Below are positions 36,839 to 48,034 of a stretch of 64,000 bases of DNA, in pieces. Where the stretch lies: the NCBI GenBank assembly GCA_014706295.1, contig JACSVZ010000012.1:15893255-15957254 (forward strand). The letters are read 5' to 3'. The position numbers and the translations under genes are program-made. The stretch comes from Lycocorax pyrrhopterus obiensis. Its lineage: Eukaryota; Chordata; Aves; Passeriformes; Paradisaeidae. Numbering within the stretch: position 1 is the stretch's first letter; every line of letters begins with the position of its first letter. The notes beneath the pieces were generated by a model that saw only the letters and a program-made list of their open reading frames with translations, did not search any database and had not been told where the DNA came from.

Positions 36839-39800
36839 CCAGACAGCCTGGCAGCTGAGGCTGTGCCAGGGTTCTTGCCTGGAAACAGGAAGTTTTTGGG
36901 CTGTGCTTCCTTGTACCCGATGGCCAGCCCCCAGCCCAGCCCCGTGGGTCGGTTCCTGATGTGCAGCGGGGCCCTGGGGCTGGCTGGGACCCAGACCTGG
37001 TTCTGCCCTGGAGGAATCCTGTCCCCGAGTGCCTCTGCCCAGGCTGGGCTTCCTCTGGGCTCTTTTGGGGCTGTTTGCTCCCGTTCTTCCCCTCACAAGA
37101 CGGATAAAATCCGTTATCCTGGCCATGAGCAGCTGCTGGCTGTGCTGCCTTTGCCAGAGGTCTGCTCCCAGCTCCCCTCAGCCCCCATTGCTCCTGCACC
37201 AAAACCCATCTTTTCAAGGAATTTTACTGTGATACACTGGGAGCATAACGAGTTTTTTCTGGTCAATGAGCTTGTCTCTCTGACCGTGGTGGTGACCTGC
37301 CTCTTGTGCTTCAGAGGAAAATGAAAACCAGCCCAAGGCTCTGGTTGAAAGGTGGTGCCCAGGAAGGTTTAAAACAACAACGTGCCTATGATTGATTATA
37401 AATCTGCTTTTTGACCAAAACATATGTATAAATAATTATTTTTGCCAGGGATTAACAGTCAGAGATGGATCAGCTCGGCCCCTGCTCGCCTCCAGTGCTG
37501 GAAAATTTGGTCATGCTGCAGAAATTACAGGATTTCAAGCAAATCAAGCAGCTCCGCCAGCTGTCTTGAGTGTCTTTCTGTGCTGGAGCACGTCAGGTTC
37601 AGGCCTGAAGCATCTCCCCTGTGGTTGTCAGGAGCAGCAGTGTCCTTTCCAAGATGATCTCAGCAGCTTTTTGTCTCCTCTGTCGTGTGACTCGGATTTT
37701 GAAGCAACAGGGGAGACCAGTCCTGTGTCATGAGACTGGGAACGGGACCAGGAGCTGCGGGGTTGTGGTGCGGGAGCATCGCGGCTCCGGTCCTGCTCCG
37801 GGGATTCTGTTGGGAATGCAGGGGTGACGGGAGGAGGGCAGGAGGTGGTGCTGGAGGTGGCTGTGATGCTGGACCCCTTCACATCCTCCCTGGAAGGTGT
37901 TTGTAAATGCAAAGGAGGCAGTTACGTTATTTATCTTGTAAATTAGCCAACCTTTTCAAACCGGAGACGGGATGTTTGTCATCCATTGTGCTTCCTTAGC
38001 TTTTGTCTCCGAAAAGTTTCAGGGGAGACAGGAGATACATAAACACCGCAGAAGGAACGCCGGGAGCCAGGGCACAGCGTCTGTGGCTGTGTCTGGTGAG
38101 GCCGAGGAGTGGGAGGTGTTTGCTCTGTCCTGGCCCTGGCAGGTCACCAGAGCGTGGTGGCACCGGGGCTCTGCCGTTCACAGCCAGAGCTGTTCCTGCC
38201 TGCGCTGCTCTGCTCGGGGCCCCTTTCTCTGCCCCTTGCTGCGTTCTCCTGCCTCGGGGCTGGCCAGGCACTGCTGCGTCCCTGGGGGTCACATCCTGCT
38301 GGTGAGCTGACTTTCAGCGTGCAAGATCTTTAGCTTGGGAGCTTCGTTCAGCGTCTCAAACACCCTTCTTTGTAAGCCTCAGACCTATTCCTTCTGGAGA
38401 GCGATCCCTGCGCCTCTTGTGGAGCATCTCAGATGCCTTTGGCCATCCTGTCTGCTTCATCTGGATGGCGTAACCTGGCTACAAGCACAGGGACCCTGGG
38501 ACAGTCACCACACGGGTCCCTGAGGATGCAGGTCACGCTCTGGAGCTGCCAGGAGGGAGGATGCTCGTCTGCTCCACTGTTGTGCTGGAATTCATTTCAC
38601 CTTTGTCTGCCATCTCTCCCATTTATCAGAGAGAACTCCGTGAGCAGGATAAATGTTCATGTTCCATGAATGTTCCTGCTTCTTTCCCTGGCCCTGGGGA
38701 ATTTTTGTCTTTGGACTTTTTGTTGTGCAGGTGCAGCTCCAGCAGGTCTGGGCTGGGCTCTGCCAGAGCCTTCCCAAGCGCCTGGTCCCTGCTCTGCCCC
38801 TGTTAACGGGGGTGATCAGGGCAGCAGGTGGGCAGGGACTGCGCAGGGCTCCTCTCTCCTGTGGGGTCTGGTGGCACCACAGGGACAGAGCATGACAGGG
38901 CAGGGTGACCGCCTGCAAGGACCCTGTGGGGTGCTCCTGGGCTGGGGAGTGGGGGGAGCACCCCCCTGGCTGGGCATGTCATTCACTGCCTGCAACAGAG
39001 CTGGGAAAAAAGGCTCTTTTAACAAAGCAACCAGCATACTTTTGAATGAATGAATGGCAGTGTCTGGCTCCAATGTATTTCCTTATCCGTTCAACAATTG
39101 GATTCCAGTGAATGGTGAAATGGAGGCGTTGCTACAAAACACAGCCACAGTGCATGGTTTGGGAGTGCTGACGTGAAGGGTTTGTGTTTTTTCACCTCGT
39201 TTCCCTGGGGATGGCTTTACCCAGCTCGGAGTGCCAGGATGGTGTCGTGGTGCCAGGGGTGAGTAGCAGCAGCAGGTCTTTAGCACTGGGTAAGTACCTG
39301 GTGGGAGAGGGGCTGTGGGCAGTGGCTGGTGTGACACCGGCTGTCACACACCTGAGCACTCAGGGCTTTTCAGGCAGCATCTGCCACAAAAATCACTTCT
39401 GGCCCTTTTCAGGGCAGTTTGGTACTTGGCTCCCAACCTCCTGGGTGCTGGGAGCAGGGCTGGGCTTCGGGCACAGCGGACTTCTAGGGGGAAATGGTGC
39501 TGAGTCCTTCTCCTCCAGGCAGCTCTGAAATGCTTTCCTGAGGGCTGCCCTCAGCACAAGGGGTGTGTGACCTCCTGTCCTGCCCTCCCACACCCCTCCG
39601 AATCAAAATGCAGTTTGCAGGGACAGGAGCAATTATTCCCTGGCTGGTAGCGGTGTTCAGTGCAGCGCTCAGGTGATGGCCCTGCTGCAGAGATGCTCTG
39701 CAAGTCGGAGAGGTGGCAGGAGAAGAAGCTTTTGGAAGCCAGCTGGTGGGAATCATGGTATTTACCACCTCACAGCTGAGCCTGGGAAGGTATTTTTATA

Positions 39801-40782
39801 GTTTCACGTGTTGGTTTTTTTCATTTTCTGAACTTGCACACTGAATGCTGTTTTGGGTTTTGTTTTGCTTTGGAACTGTCTCACAGTCAGATGAAAGATG
39901 CTCTGTTTCAGCTGTCCTTTTCCACTCTTCACACACGTACACCAGCCAGACAGAAAGGAAGGTGTTTTGTTTGGGTGTTTTTTGAATGTGAAGGGAAGAT
40001 TTCTCAGTGATTTTCTCTGGCTTTGTAATCCATAGGGTCACTGGAAATAGTGCCAGTGACTCAGGGGTTTGCTCACAGCTGATAAGGTTTGCGGAGCAAA
40101 CCAGTGATTTGAACAGGTGAGGATGCCCTGCGAAGGCTCTGCTCTGCCAAAATCCTTGGGTTTTGGTTTCCAAGGCTACTCTGTGTGTTACCGGTTGATT
40201 TCTTCCTCTCACCCTCCTTCCCTGGGCTTCACCAGTGCTGTGTGATCCCGTTAAACTGCATTCCCTGCCCTCCGTGGGGTCCTGCCACTGCTGTGGGCAT
40301 TGGACTGCACTGAACCACATCCCAGGGGCTGCTGCCACTGCTGCCTCGTGCTTCTGTCCAGAAACAGCTTCTGAGGCACAGCAGCCTCCTGTGCTTCCCC
40401 TCTCCTCCTGCTGCTGCCTTCTCCTGCAGAGCCCCTTTGCAGAAACCAGCTGCAGGTGGATGTTGGTTTGTCTCCTGCTGCTGTCGGGATGGAGATGGAG
40501 AAGATCCTGGCTCAGATCTCTGCTCAGCGCCGTGGCTCCCAGCAGAGCTCACACCCGGTGAGCACCCTGCACTCCTGGGGTGTCAGAGGTACAGTCGTGC
40601 CTTGCCTTGGGCTCTGGGAGCTGGGCTGGCCTGGCTGCAGCCCAGCCTGCTGGGGTGTCCCAGCTGCTCCCTGCAGCAGCAAGTTCTGTGTCTGCCCTGG
40701 GCAGGGACGCACAGTGGGGTGAGGCACCATGGCAGGACAGGATGAATCCTGTGCCGTGGAGCTGAGCAGTGTGGGGAAACCT

Positions 40783-41238
40783 CACAGAATCCTGGATGGT
40801 TTGGGTTGGAAGGAACCTTAAACTCATCTCATTCCACCCCCTGCCATGGGCAGGGACACCTTCCACTAGCCCAGGTTGCTCCAAGCCCTGTCCAACCTGG
40901 CCTTGGACACTGCCAGGGATCCAGGGACAGCCACAGCTTCTCTGGGCACCCTGTGCCAGGGCCTCCCCACCCTCCCAGGGAACAATTCCTTCCCAATATC
41001 CCATCCGTCCCCGCCCTCTGGCAGTGGGAAGCCGTTCCCTGTGTTCTGTCCCTCCATCCCTTGTCCCCAGTCCCTCTCCAGCTCTCCTGGAGCCCCTTTA
41101 GGCCCTGGCAGGGGCTCTGAGGTGTCCCTGGAGCCTTCTCTTCTCCAGGTGAACACCCCCAGCTCTCCCAGCCTGGCTCCAGAGCAGAGGGGCTCCAGCC
41201 CTCGGAGCACCTTTTTGGTGTCCCCTGGCCTTGTTCCA
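40783..41238 (-). mobile_element. CR1 LINE 3' fragment (subfamily 1, long uninterrupted)
   Basis: It extends from inverted tail CACAGAATCCTGGATGG through all subfamily 1 blocks to GTCCCCTGGCCTTGTTCC. It serves as the reference for how the interrupted copy at 14511 should continue. Confidence 0.9.
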
Positions 41239-42611
41239 GCAGTCCCATATCTGTCTTGTGCTGGATGCACTGCTCCTCTTGCCTGGCTGTTTAACATCCT
41301 TATTTGCCTTTGGGACTGAGCCCTTTGGGACCTGTGTTCTTCCCCTGCCCCTGTCACCTTACACCCAGCTGCACCTCCACATGCTGTGTCAGGAGGGGAT
41401 GTGGGTGTTTTGTTGGTTTGTTTGCATTTTGCAGCCATTGTTTGCACTGCCGTGGGGCTCAGGCTGTGCAGGGGGTGCACACCCTCCCCACGCCCCGCTT
41501 GGAGAGGGGATTTGCTGGATAATGGCTCCTCCTGGCTTGGATGCATCTCTCATTTTCCCGAATCCAGCTGGAACCCTTGCCGAGTTTTTAAGGTCAGGTT
41601 GCTAAGTTACACCTCCTTGGAGGAGTGGGCTGAGAAGTGAGTTACAGGCTGGAGCAGCCACGGGCTAGGAAGATCTGGGAGTGGTGTCCCTCTGCAATAA
41701 CTGGGCTCTCCTGGGCCCTATCCCTGCCACCCTCTCAGCCTGTACCACATTCAGCTGTTCTTCCCCAAACCTTCTGCTTTATCAACTTGCTCTGCTTGGT
41801 AGATTTAGGGAATTAATTGACTGAGGAGGTAGAGGAGCCCCCTCCAGTTACCTGTGCGGTGCTGTGCGGTGCTGCAGGAGGAGGAGCAGCCCTTTGTCTT
41901 CTCTGTATTTTTGGTTTGAATTTTGGGGCTGTGAGCTCTTTGGGACACGTGTTGTCCCCCTTGGAGCTTGGAAGTGGCCTCACATGTTCCTCACAGGGCA
42001 TGTGGCTGTCACCAAGCTACAGCTCTGGAGCAGGTGGGCGAGGTCTGGAGGAGCTGCTGCCCTGCTGCTCTGCCCCTGTCCCTCCTTAGCCTTCCTCCCC
42101 AGAGTAACCTCCTCCTCTCCTTGCTGTGTTCCACCAGCAGCCTGCCTCTGCGAAGGGATTAGCACAGCAGCTGCTCAGGTTTGTGTCAGAGCTGCTGGGA
42201 CTGGGGGCTGTGGCAGGATGAAGGCTTCCCTATTCCCAGGAATGGGACATCTCTGGTGGGTCACCATCCTCGGGCATTTCCAGGACACGTGCAGGAGATT
42301 TCCTTGCTTAGTTCCTGGGCAAATAATATGAATCAGTGAGGCTTATTGGGATCCTTTTTGGATTGTGAGACCAGTGGGTTTAGGGTTGTTTTCCCCTCCT
42401 GCTGTTCTCTCTGGTGCTGCTGTGGTGACTCCCCCATCCTGCCCTGGGAAGCTGCAGACTCCACACTTTCTGGGTTGGGCTGGAAGTGCCCTCCGGAGAG
42501 CAGCTTCTCCCACACAGAAACGAGCTGGGAGGGGAGGCTGGAGGTGTGTGCAGTTTGCTCCCAGCTTGCAGGAGGGCTGCAGGAGCTGCCTTTTTATTTG
42601 CATTAACCTTT

Positions 42612-42632
42612 TCTCCCTCCCTCCCTCCCTCC
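42612..42632. repeat. Short (CTCC)n microsatellite
   Basis: About five CTCC units occur within intron 1. No other signal was seen. Confidence 0.8.
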
Positions 42633-43230
42633 CCTCTGTGTGAGCCCTTCCCCTCTCTTTCCTGGGGATGGAGAAGGACATCACCGCGGGGAAGGTGCTG
42701 GGCACAGCACAGCTTTGGAGATGAGTTCCGCTTCTTTTCTTGCCGCGTTGCTGGGCCAGGGGCTGTGGCCGGGATGGGGGAGCTGAAGCAGCCTTGCACC
42801 CTGCCTGGCATGGTCACTCCTGCCCCTCGGCTGTCCCCAGGGCTGGGGACAGGGACCTGGCCCTGCTGATGTTCCCCCAGTTCTCCATCTGGCTGCGGAC
42901 TGGCAGTGATGGAGCTGTCACTGGGCTCCTGCCTGAGCTCTCACACCCAGCCAGGAGGACTCTTCCACCCCTGTCATGACTCGATTATGTGCTCTTCTCC
43001 GTACCCAAATGCCGAGCAGCAGCTAAATATAGGCTGTAACAGCATCGATGATGGCTTTTCTAATTGAGCTTTACACTCCATCAGGGATCCTTGCTAATGG
43101 GATGTGGCATCCTTGATAGCACCCAGCTGGGACGCCTGCTTGGGAAGCAGACGGAGGTGCAATGTGACTTCCCAGTGCTGTCAGGTCCCGCCTGGCAGTG
43201 GCTGCTGAGGCCTCTGGAGCTGTGCACACA

Positions 43231-43823
43231 GCTCTGGTTTGGGCTGGGATAGAGTTAATCTTCCTCCCATAGCTGGTCCAGGGCTGTGTTTTGGATTTAG
43301 GATGACAACAATGTTGATAACACACTGGTGGTTTGGTTGTTGCTGGGAAATGCTCTCCCTGAATCAAGGACTTTTCCATTTCCCATGCTCTGCCAGCCAG
43401 GAGGTGACAAGGACTGGGAGGGATCACGGCCAGGACAGCTGATCCAAACTGGCCAGAGGGATATTCCAGACCATGGAACGGCACGCCCAGTATGGAAACT
43501 GAGGGGGTTGGCTGGGAGAGGCTTATTGCTGCTGAGGAACAGGCTGGGCTTTTTGGGTGGTGAGAAACTGTATTGGGCACCACTTGTCTATCTGGGATGT
43601 GATTCCTCTCTCTCTTTTTCTCATCTCCATTTTCGTTACAATAACAGCAATAACAACAATAATAATGATAATAATAATAAACACCACAAACAACTGTATT
43701 TCAGTTATTACCTCAGCTCCTGGGTTTTACCTTTTCCCGATTCTCCTCCCCACCCCACCGGGGGGTTGGGATGAACGAGGTGCTGTGTGGTACTTATGTG
43801 CCAGCTGTGGTTCAACAATGACG
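43231..43823 (+). mobile_element. ERVL-type solo LTR
   Basis: The segment CTGGTTTGGGCTGGGATAG at the left end, the GATATTCCAGACCATGG block near 43460, an A/T-rich trinucleotide tract (AATAATAATAATAAAC, near 43668) and the end GTGCCAGCTGTGGTTCAAC match the layout of a widespread avian ERVL LTR. Its left terminus is altered from TGT(C/T)CTGG and its right end reads GACG rather than GACA, so it is old. I could not find a target duplication. It lies in intron 1 in the sense orientation. Confidence 0.75.
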
Positions 43824-44599
43824 AGTGGGACACTAAATCCATGCAGCTGGATTGTGCTTGGGAATTTGAGTTCACGTTTTAGAGCTAAACAGGCTTCCAG
43901 TTGCTTTGCTTTTTCTGACAATATAAATCGCTGCCTGAAGATATACAGCTTGAAAATTGCTTCTCTAACAGAGTGAATTCTTCTGTTTTTCTCCCCATGT
44001 GACTCTTGTGAGTGGCCCTGTGAGCACAAAAGGAACGGGAGCACTAAAATGCTAATGGGGTTCTGCAGGTGATGGAGCTGTACACAGGTATCCTGGGATT
44101 TACATGCACAGAAAAAGGAATGTTTTGAACTCATTTATGCAGCACAGCGATGTGTTAAGCTCTGTCCCTGTTGCCTTGTGCCAGTGAAATATGTTACGAT
44201 GAGAGGTACAAATGTTCTGCTGGAATGGAAACTGCTTGGGGTGCTAATTCTGGCTTTGTATGTCTTGGCACAGCTTGTTTCCATGCTGATCCCACTGAAG
44301 CATGGGGCCTGGGGTGGGCAGGATGGTGCTGAGCGCCTGGCACGGCTGTGGCACTGCCGCTCCAGGCCTGGGGCACTGCTGTCCCTGCCCCACCCCCGGA
44401 GTGCAGCAGAGCAGCAGCACCTGGGAATTGAGAGAGAATGTGATTGATTTATAGCAATAAACTGCTGACCTCATGTCAAAGTGTGCTGCCCACCCCTGCT
44501 CTGAGGGAGGTGGCCTGTCATGCTGGCAGGGGGTGCCTGGTCCTGCCCTCTGCCCCAGCTGCTCCCCGCGGCCGTGTGCCCCAGGGGTTGGTGTGACTG

Positions 44600-45037
44600 T
44601 GATGCCTTAGGTTTTAACTTTTATATTTTTTAAACTCTGTACTGCTTAGTGTGCAACTTTGAAGCTTCTTGTAGCCTGTTACTTTCTGCTCTCTCATGCC
44701 AGTTAGACACAACAAAGCCTCTCCGGACTGCTCTTCAAGGACACCTGGACCACCCTGAGCCCAAGGGGTGTAAACCAAGGAGTCTCTGAAAGGGGGGGTA
44801 GCTAAGGGGAATTACATAATTTAACTGGAGTTTTAATTGGAGAATTGACCCTGATATGCAAATGAACCAAACCTATAAAAGTGTGAAGAACTCGTGACCT
44901 GTTGTCCATCTTGGGGTCCATCTTGGCAATAGCCTCTGGCTCCCCAGGGTGTACCTTGAAGGCCCTTCAAATAAATACCTACTTTTGTTCCTTTACTCTG
45001 TCCAGTCTCTGTGTCTAAGAGGCCTGATAAGGCATCA
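44600..45037 (+). mobile_element. ERV1-like solo LTR (copy B)
   Basis: This is a 438-bp copy of the LTR at 43-469, in the opposite orientation and roughly 80% similar by eye. It starts TGATGCCTTAGG and ends near AAGGCATCA. It keeps the octamer ATGCAAAT (44856-44863), an intact TATAAAA (44874-44880) and AATAAA (44970-44975). The flanks ACTG and GCTG would be a 4-bp target duplication with one change. Compared with copy A it has a short internal duplication of GTCCATCTTGG near 44905-44930. It sits in intron 1 in the sense orientation of the host gene, so it could supply a cryptic promoter or poly(A) site. Confidence 0.75.
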
Positions 45038-45343
45038 GCTGTCCCTGGGAGGTGGCTGCATGGTGCTGTGGCACTGCTCTGGCCCTGTGTCTGCTCTCCT
45101 GAGTGACATCAGACTGGCACCACTTGGGAGCTGCTGCCGTGTTCGGAATGGGAGTGAAGAGCTGCGGTGACAAACACCACAGTGACAGGCGGGCACCGAG
45201 GGTCAGGAGCTTTGGCATGATTGACTCTGCCTGTGTGCCCCTGAGCACTGGAGTGTGAAACAGGATAAAATTTAGTGTGGAAGGTACAGGGAGGCAGAGG
45301 GGTTGCCCTGCTGTCTGCACCAGGAGCTCAGATCTGCATGATC

Positions 45344-45764
45344 ACAGGGCTGGAGCCCCTCTGCTCTGCAGCCAGGCTGGGACAGCTGGGGGTGCTCACC
45401 TGGAGAGGAGAAGGCTCCAGGGACACCTCAGAGCCCCTTCCAGGGCCTAAAGGGGCTCCAGGAGAGCTGGAGAGGGACTTGGGACAAGGCATGGAGGGAC
45501 AGGACACAGGGAATGGCTTCCCACTGCCAGAGGGCAGGGATGGATGGGATATTGGGAAGGAATTGTTCTCTGGGAGGTGGGGAGGCCCTGGCCCGGAGTG
45601 CCCAGAGAAGCTGTGGCTGCCCCTGGATCCCTGGCAGTGTCCAAGGCCAGGTTGGACAGGGCTTGGAGCAACCTGGGCTAGTGGAAGGTGTCCCTGCCCG
45701 TGGCAGGGGATGGAATGAGATGAGTTTAAGGTTCCTTCCAACCCAAATCATCCTGGGATTTATG
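45344..45764 (+). mobile_element. CR1 LINE 3' fragment (subfamily 1)
   Basis: Full set of subfamily 1 blocks, from GGGCTGGAGCCCCTCTGCTC to CATCCTGGGATTTATGA. It lies 306 bp after LTR copy B. Confidence 0.9.
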
Positions 45765-45854
45765 ATGCTCCAGGACAGGTGGAGAATGCTGAGTCCAAGA
45801 TAAGAGGGAGGGCAGTGAGGGGTGTGAAAACATCCATGGGGAAATGAAAGCTAA

Positions 45855-46160
45855 TTTTGTGAGAGGAGACTGAAAGAACTTGTGTTAATCAGCCTTGAAA
45901 AATGCAGGCAGAAAGGGGCTGGGACTTCATTATAATGGAAATTAATCATGGGAGCAAACACCATAGAGGGGCGATAATTATTTAAGCTAAAGGTTAATAT
46001 TGGCACAAGAACAAATGAGCATAAGCAGTGAAGAATTGAATTTGAGATGGAAATCTGAAGGATCTGTACCAATCATTATGAGATTTGCCCATGGCAGGGG
46101 CTTGGAATATGATCTTTAAGGTTGTTTCCAACCCAAAGCATTCTGTGGTTCTACGATTTT
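45855..46160 (+). mobile_element. Old CR1 LINE fragment
   Basis: A/T-richer and diverged. The block AATTATTTAAGCTAAAGG...GGCACAAGAACAAATGAGC translates to a CR1 ORF2 C-terminal pattern (LFKLKVNIGTRTNEHK). The end CCAACCCAAAGCATTCTGTG is a CR1 3' end. It appears older than neighbouring copies. Confidence 0.7.
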
Positions 46161-46965
46161 GGAACAGCCCCTTGGGGTGTGCTGGGGAGCTCGTTTGGGC
46201 TCAGCTGTGGGTTCTGTGAAAGCAGGGGACAAGGGACAGCCTTGGGGTGACCCTCAGCACAGGACACCCCACAACAGTGCTGGGCTCTGCTCCTTTTTAT
46301 CGCATTTCTGGGATCCCTGGAGCGTGGCCTGGGCCAGTGGCATCCCCGAGGGGGACACCTGAGGACCGTCCCTTGGCTCTGGGCTGCAGCAGGAGGAGAG
46401 GACCTGCTCCCATGGCCCTGCAGGCCTGGGCTGCCTCTGGGCTTTGCAGAGAGGTGGCAGTGCGTGGTCATGCTGCCACATGGATGTGTGTCCTGGCCAC
46501 CCCTGCACAGCTGGAGCCCCATCATCAAGCTCAGTTGAGTTTTGACCTCGCAGAGACCTTGAGTTTATGTTTCTACATGTTCCATGACACCCTGGGGACC
46601 TCTGCAGTCCCTGCTGTGTGAGTCTGGCTTTCTGGAGTCTGGACCTTCCCTAGTACCTGTCCAGTGACCTGTTTGATACCGCAAATCCCTTTCTGCTGCT
46701 GTGGATGATGTTTAATGGGGCTTTCACTGTCTCAAAGGAAACTTTTATCCCTTCACTCCTGACCTGCCTGGTTTCTTTTTTTGGCTAATTCAGATTATCT
46801 GGGAGTTTTGAGGTGAGCTGGGGACTTGAATTCTTTTTGTGCTGGTTGTGCTGGTTGTGCCTTGCAGCTCAAGATGCAAATCCTAATTACAGTGCCTGGC
46901 CAGGGGAGAAGGCCTCGCTGGCACAGCAGCAGCTTTACTAACAGAGGGTGCAGTGTGGTGCTGAG

Positions 46966-47594
46966 CCAGGTATGCCCAGGTGAGAAAGAGGCCAATGGCA
47001 CCTGGCCTGGACCAGCCATGGTGTGGCAGCAGGACCAGGGTAGTGACCATCCCCTGTGCTGGCACTGCTGAGGCACCTCCAGTCCTGGGGTCAGTTCTGG
47101 GGTCATCACTACAAGAAAGACACTGAGGGGCTGGAGCGTGTCCAGAGAAGGGAGCGGAGCTGGGGAAGGGGCTGGAGCACCAGGAGCGGCTGAGGGAGCT
47201 GGGAAAGGGGCTCAGCCTGGAGAAAAGGAGGCTCAGGGGGGACCTTGTGGCTCTGCACAACTCCCTGACAGGAGGGGGCAGCCAGGGGGGGGTCGGGCTC
47301 TGCTCCCGGGGAGCAGGGACAGGGCAAGGGGAAACAGCCTCAAGTTGTGCTGTTAGGGGAGGTTTAGATTGGATCTTGGGGAAAATTTCTTCATGAAAAA
47401 GGTGTTTGTGTATTGGAACAGGCTGCCCAGGGCAGTGGTGGAGTCACTATCCCTGGAAGTGTTGAAAAGACCTGTGGATGTGGCACTTAGGGACATGGTT
47501 TAGTGTAATGGCTTATTAGTAAAGGTTTAGGGGTAATGGCTGGACTTACTGGTCTTAGAGGGCTTTTGCAACCTGAACAATTCCATGATTCCCT
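46966..47594 (+). mobile_element. CR1 LINE 3' fragment, about 630 bp, older subtype
   Basis: It includes the end of ORF2: GAGGCCAATGGCACCTGG, GGGGCTGGAGCGTGTCCAGA, AGCCTGGAGAAAAGGAGGCT, GGAACAGGCTGCCCAGGGCA. It ends CAATTCCATGATTCCCTGA. Frameshifts break the coding frame. It stops about 70 bp before the minisatellite of exon 2. Confidence 0.85.
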
Positions 47595-47661
47595 GAAGGG
47601 CGCTGTGCTCAGTCAGGGGCTGCGTGTGTGTCACAGAGGGGTCCTGGCCTGAGGAACCCCT

Positions 47662-47840
47662 CCCACCTCCTGACAGCCCCTGCCCGGTGTCCTGTCCCAC
47701 CTCCTGCACAGCCCCTGCCCGGTGTCCTGTCCCACCTCCTGACAGCCCGTGTCCTGCATTCTGTCCCACCTCCTGACAGCCCATGTCCTGTGTCCTGTCC
47801 CACCTCCTGACAGCCCGTGTCCTGCATTCTGTCCCTGCAG
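47662..47840 (+). repeat. 34-bp minisatellite ending at the exon 2 splice acceptor
   Basis: Five head-to-tail units start at 47662, 47696, 47731, 47765 and 47799. They are 34 bp each, with one of 35, and each begins CCCACCTCCTG(A/C)ACAG or similar. A partial sixth unit, CCCTGCAG (47833-47840), supplies the 3' splice site of exon 2. Units differ at a few positions (CCCTGCCCGGTGTCCTGT versus CCGTGTCCTGCATTCTGT). Each unit contains a pyrimidine-rich tract followed by CAG, so each is itself acceptor-like. Confidence 0.9.
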
Positions 47841-48034
47841 GTCTCTGGACAGAAAGCTGCAGCGGCCGCTCCTGGGCAAGTCGCGGACGCTGCCCAGCAT
47901 CCCGCAGTCGCCGGTGCTGAGCCGGCTGCCCCTGCTCGAGCCCGCGGCCTACAGGGACGAGATGCCGGAGCAGAAGCCCTACAAGAAGCACTCGGGCTCG
48001 GAGCACCAGAAAGGCTGCACGGTCCCTTCTGCCG
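47841..48034 (+). CDS. Coding exon 2 of the same unrecognised gene (residues 40-105)
   Basis: The exon is bounded by the acceptor TCTGTCCCTGCAG| and the donor GCCG|GTGAGT. It is 194 bp long, enters in phase 2 and leaves in phase 1. It encodes a Ser/Pro/Arg-rich stretch containing KSRTLPSIPQSP (residues 53-64), then a charged segment (YRDEMPEQKPYKKHSGSE). Residues K53-S-R-T56-L-P58 fit a loose 14-3-3 mode-I pattern ([R/K]-S-x-[S/T]-x-P), so phospho-dependent partner binding is possible; this is inference only. Third codon positions are strongly G/C, unlike the adjacent intron. Oddly, the polypyrimidine tract and AG lie at the end of a 34-bp minisatellite (47662-47840). The segment looks disordered and no catalytic domain is visible. 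Confidence 0.75.

Larger units (their letters stand above)
27747..47840 (+). other. Intron 1 (20.1 kb)
   Basis: Defined by GT at 27747 and AG at 47839-47840. It contains CR1 fragments, the 29-bp minisatellite, two LTRs and the 34-bp minisatellite. No further exon with the right phase was recognised, although a small one could be missed. 32098-32170 is an A/T-rich island of unknown role. Confidence 0.6.

Noticed and set aside
43231..43823. Target-site duplication around the ERVL-type LTR
   Set aside because: Flanks (ACACA on the left, AGTGG on the right) do not match; termini are eroded, so no duplication is claimed.
43..45037. The two ERV1-like LTRs as the ends of one provirus
   Set aside because: They are inverted to each other, 44 kb apart, about 20% diverged by eye, and each has its own flanking target site.
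47662..47840. Regular repeat array considered as CRISPR-like
   Set aside because: Units are head-to-tail without unique spacers, in an animal genome; it is a minisatellite.
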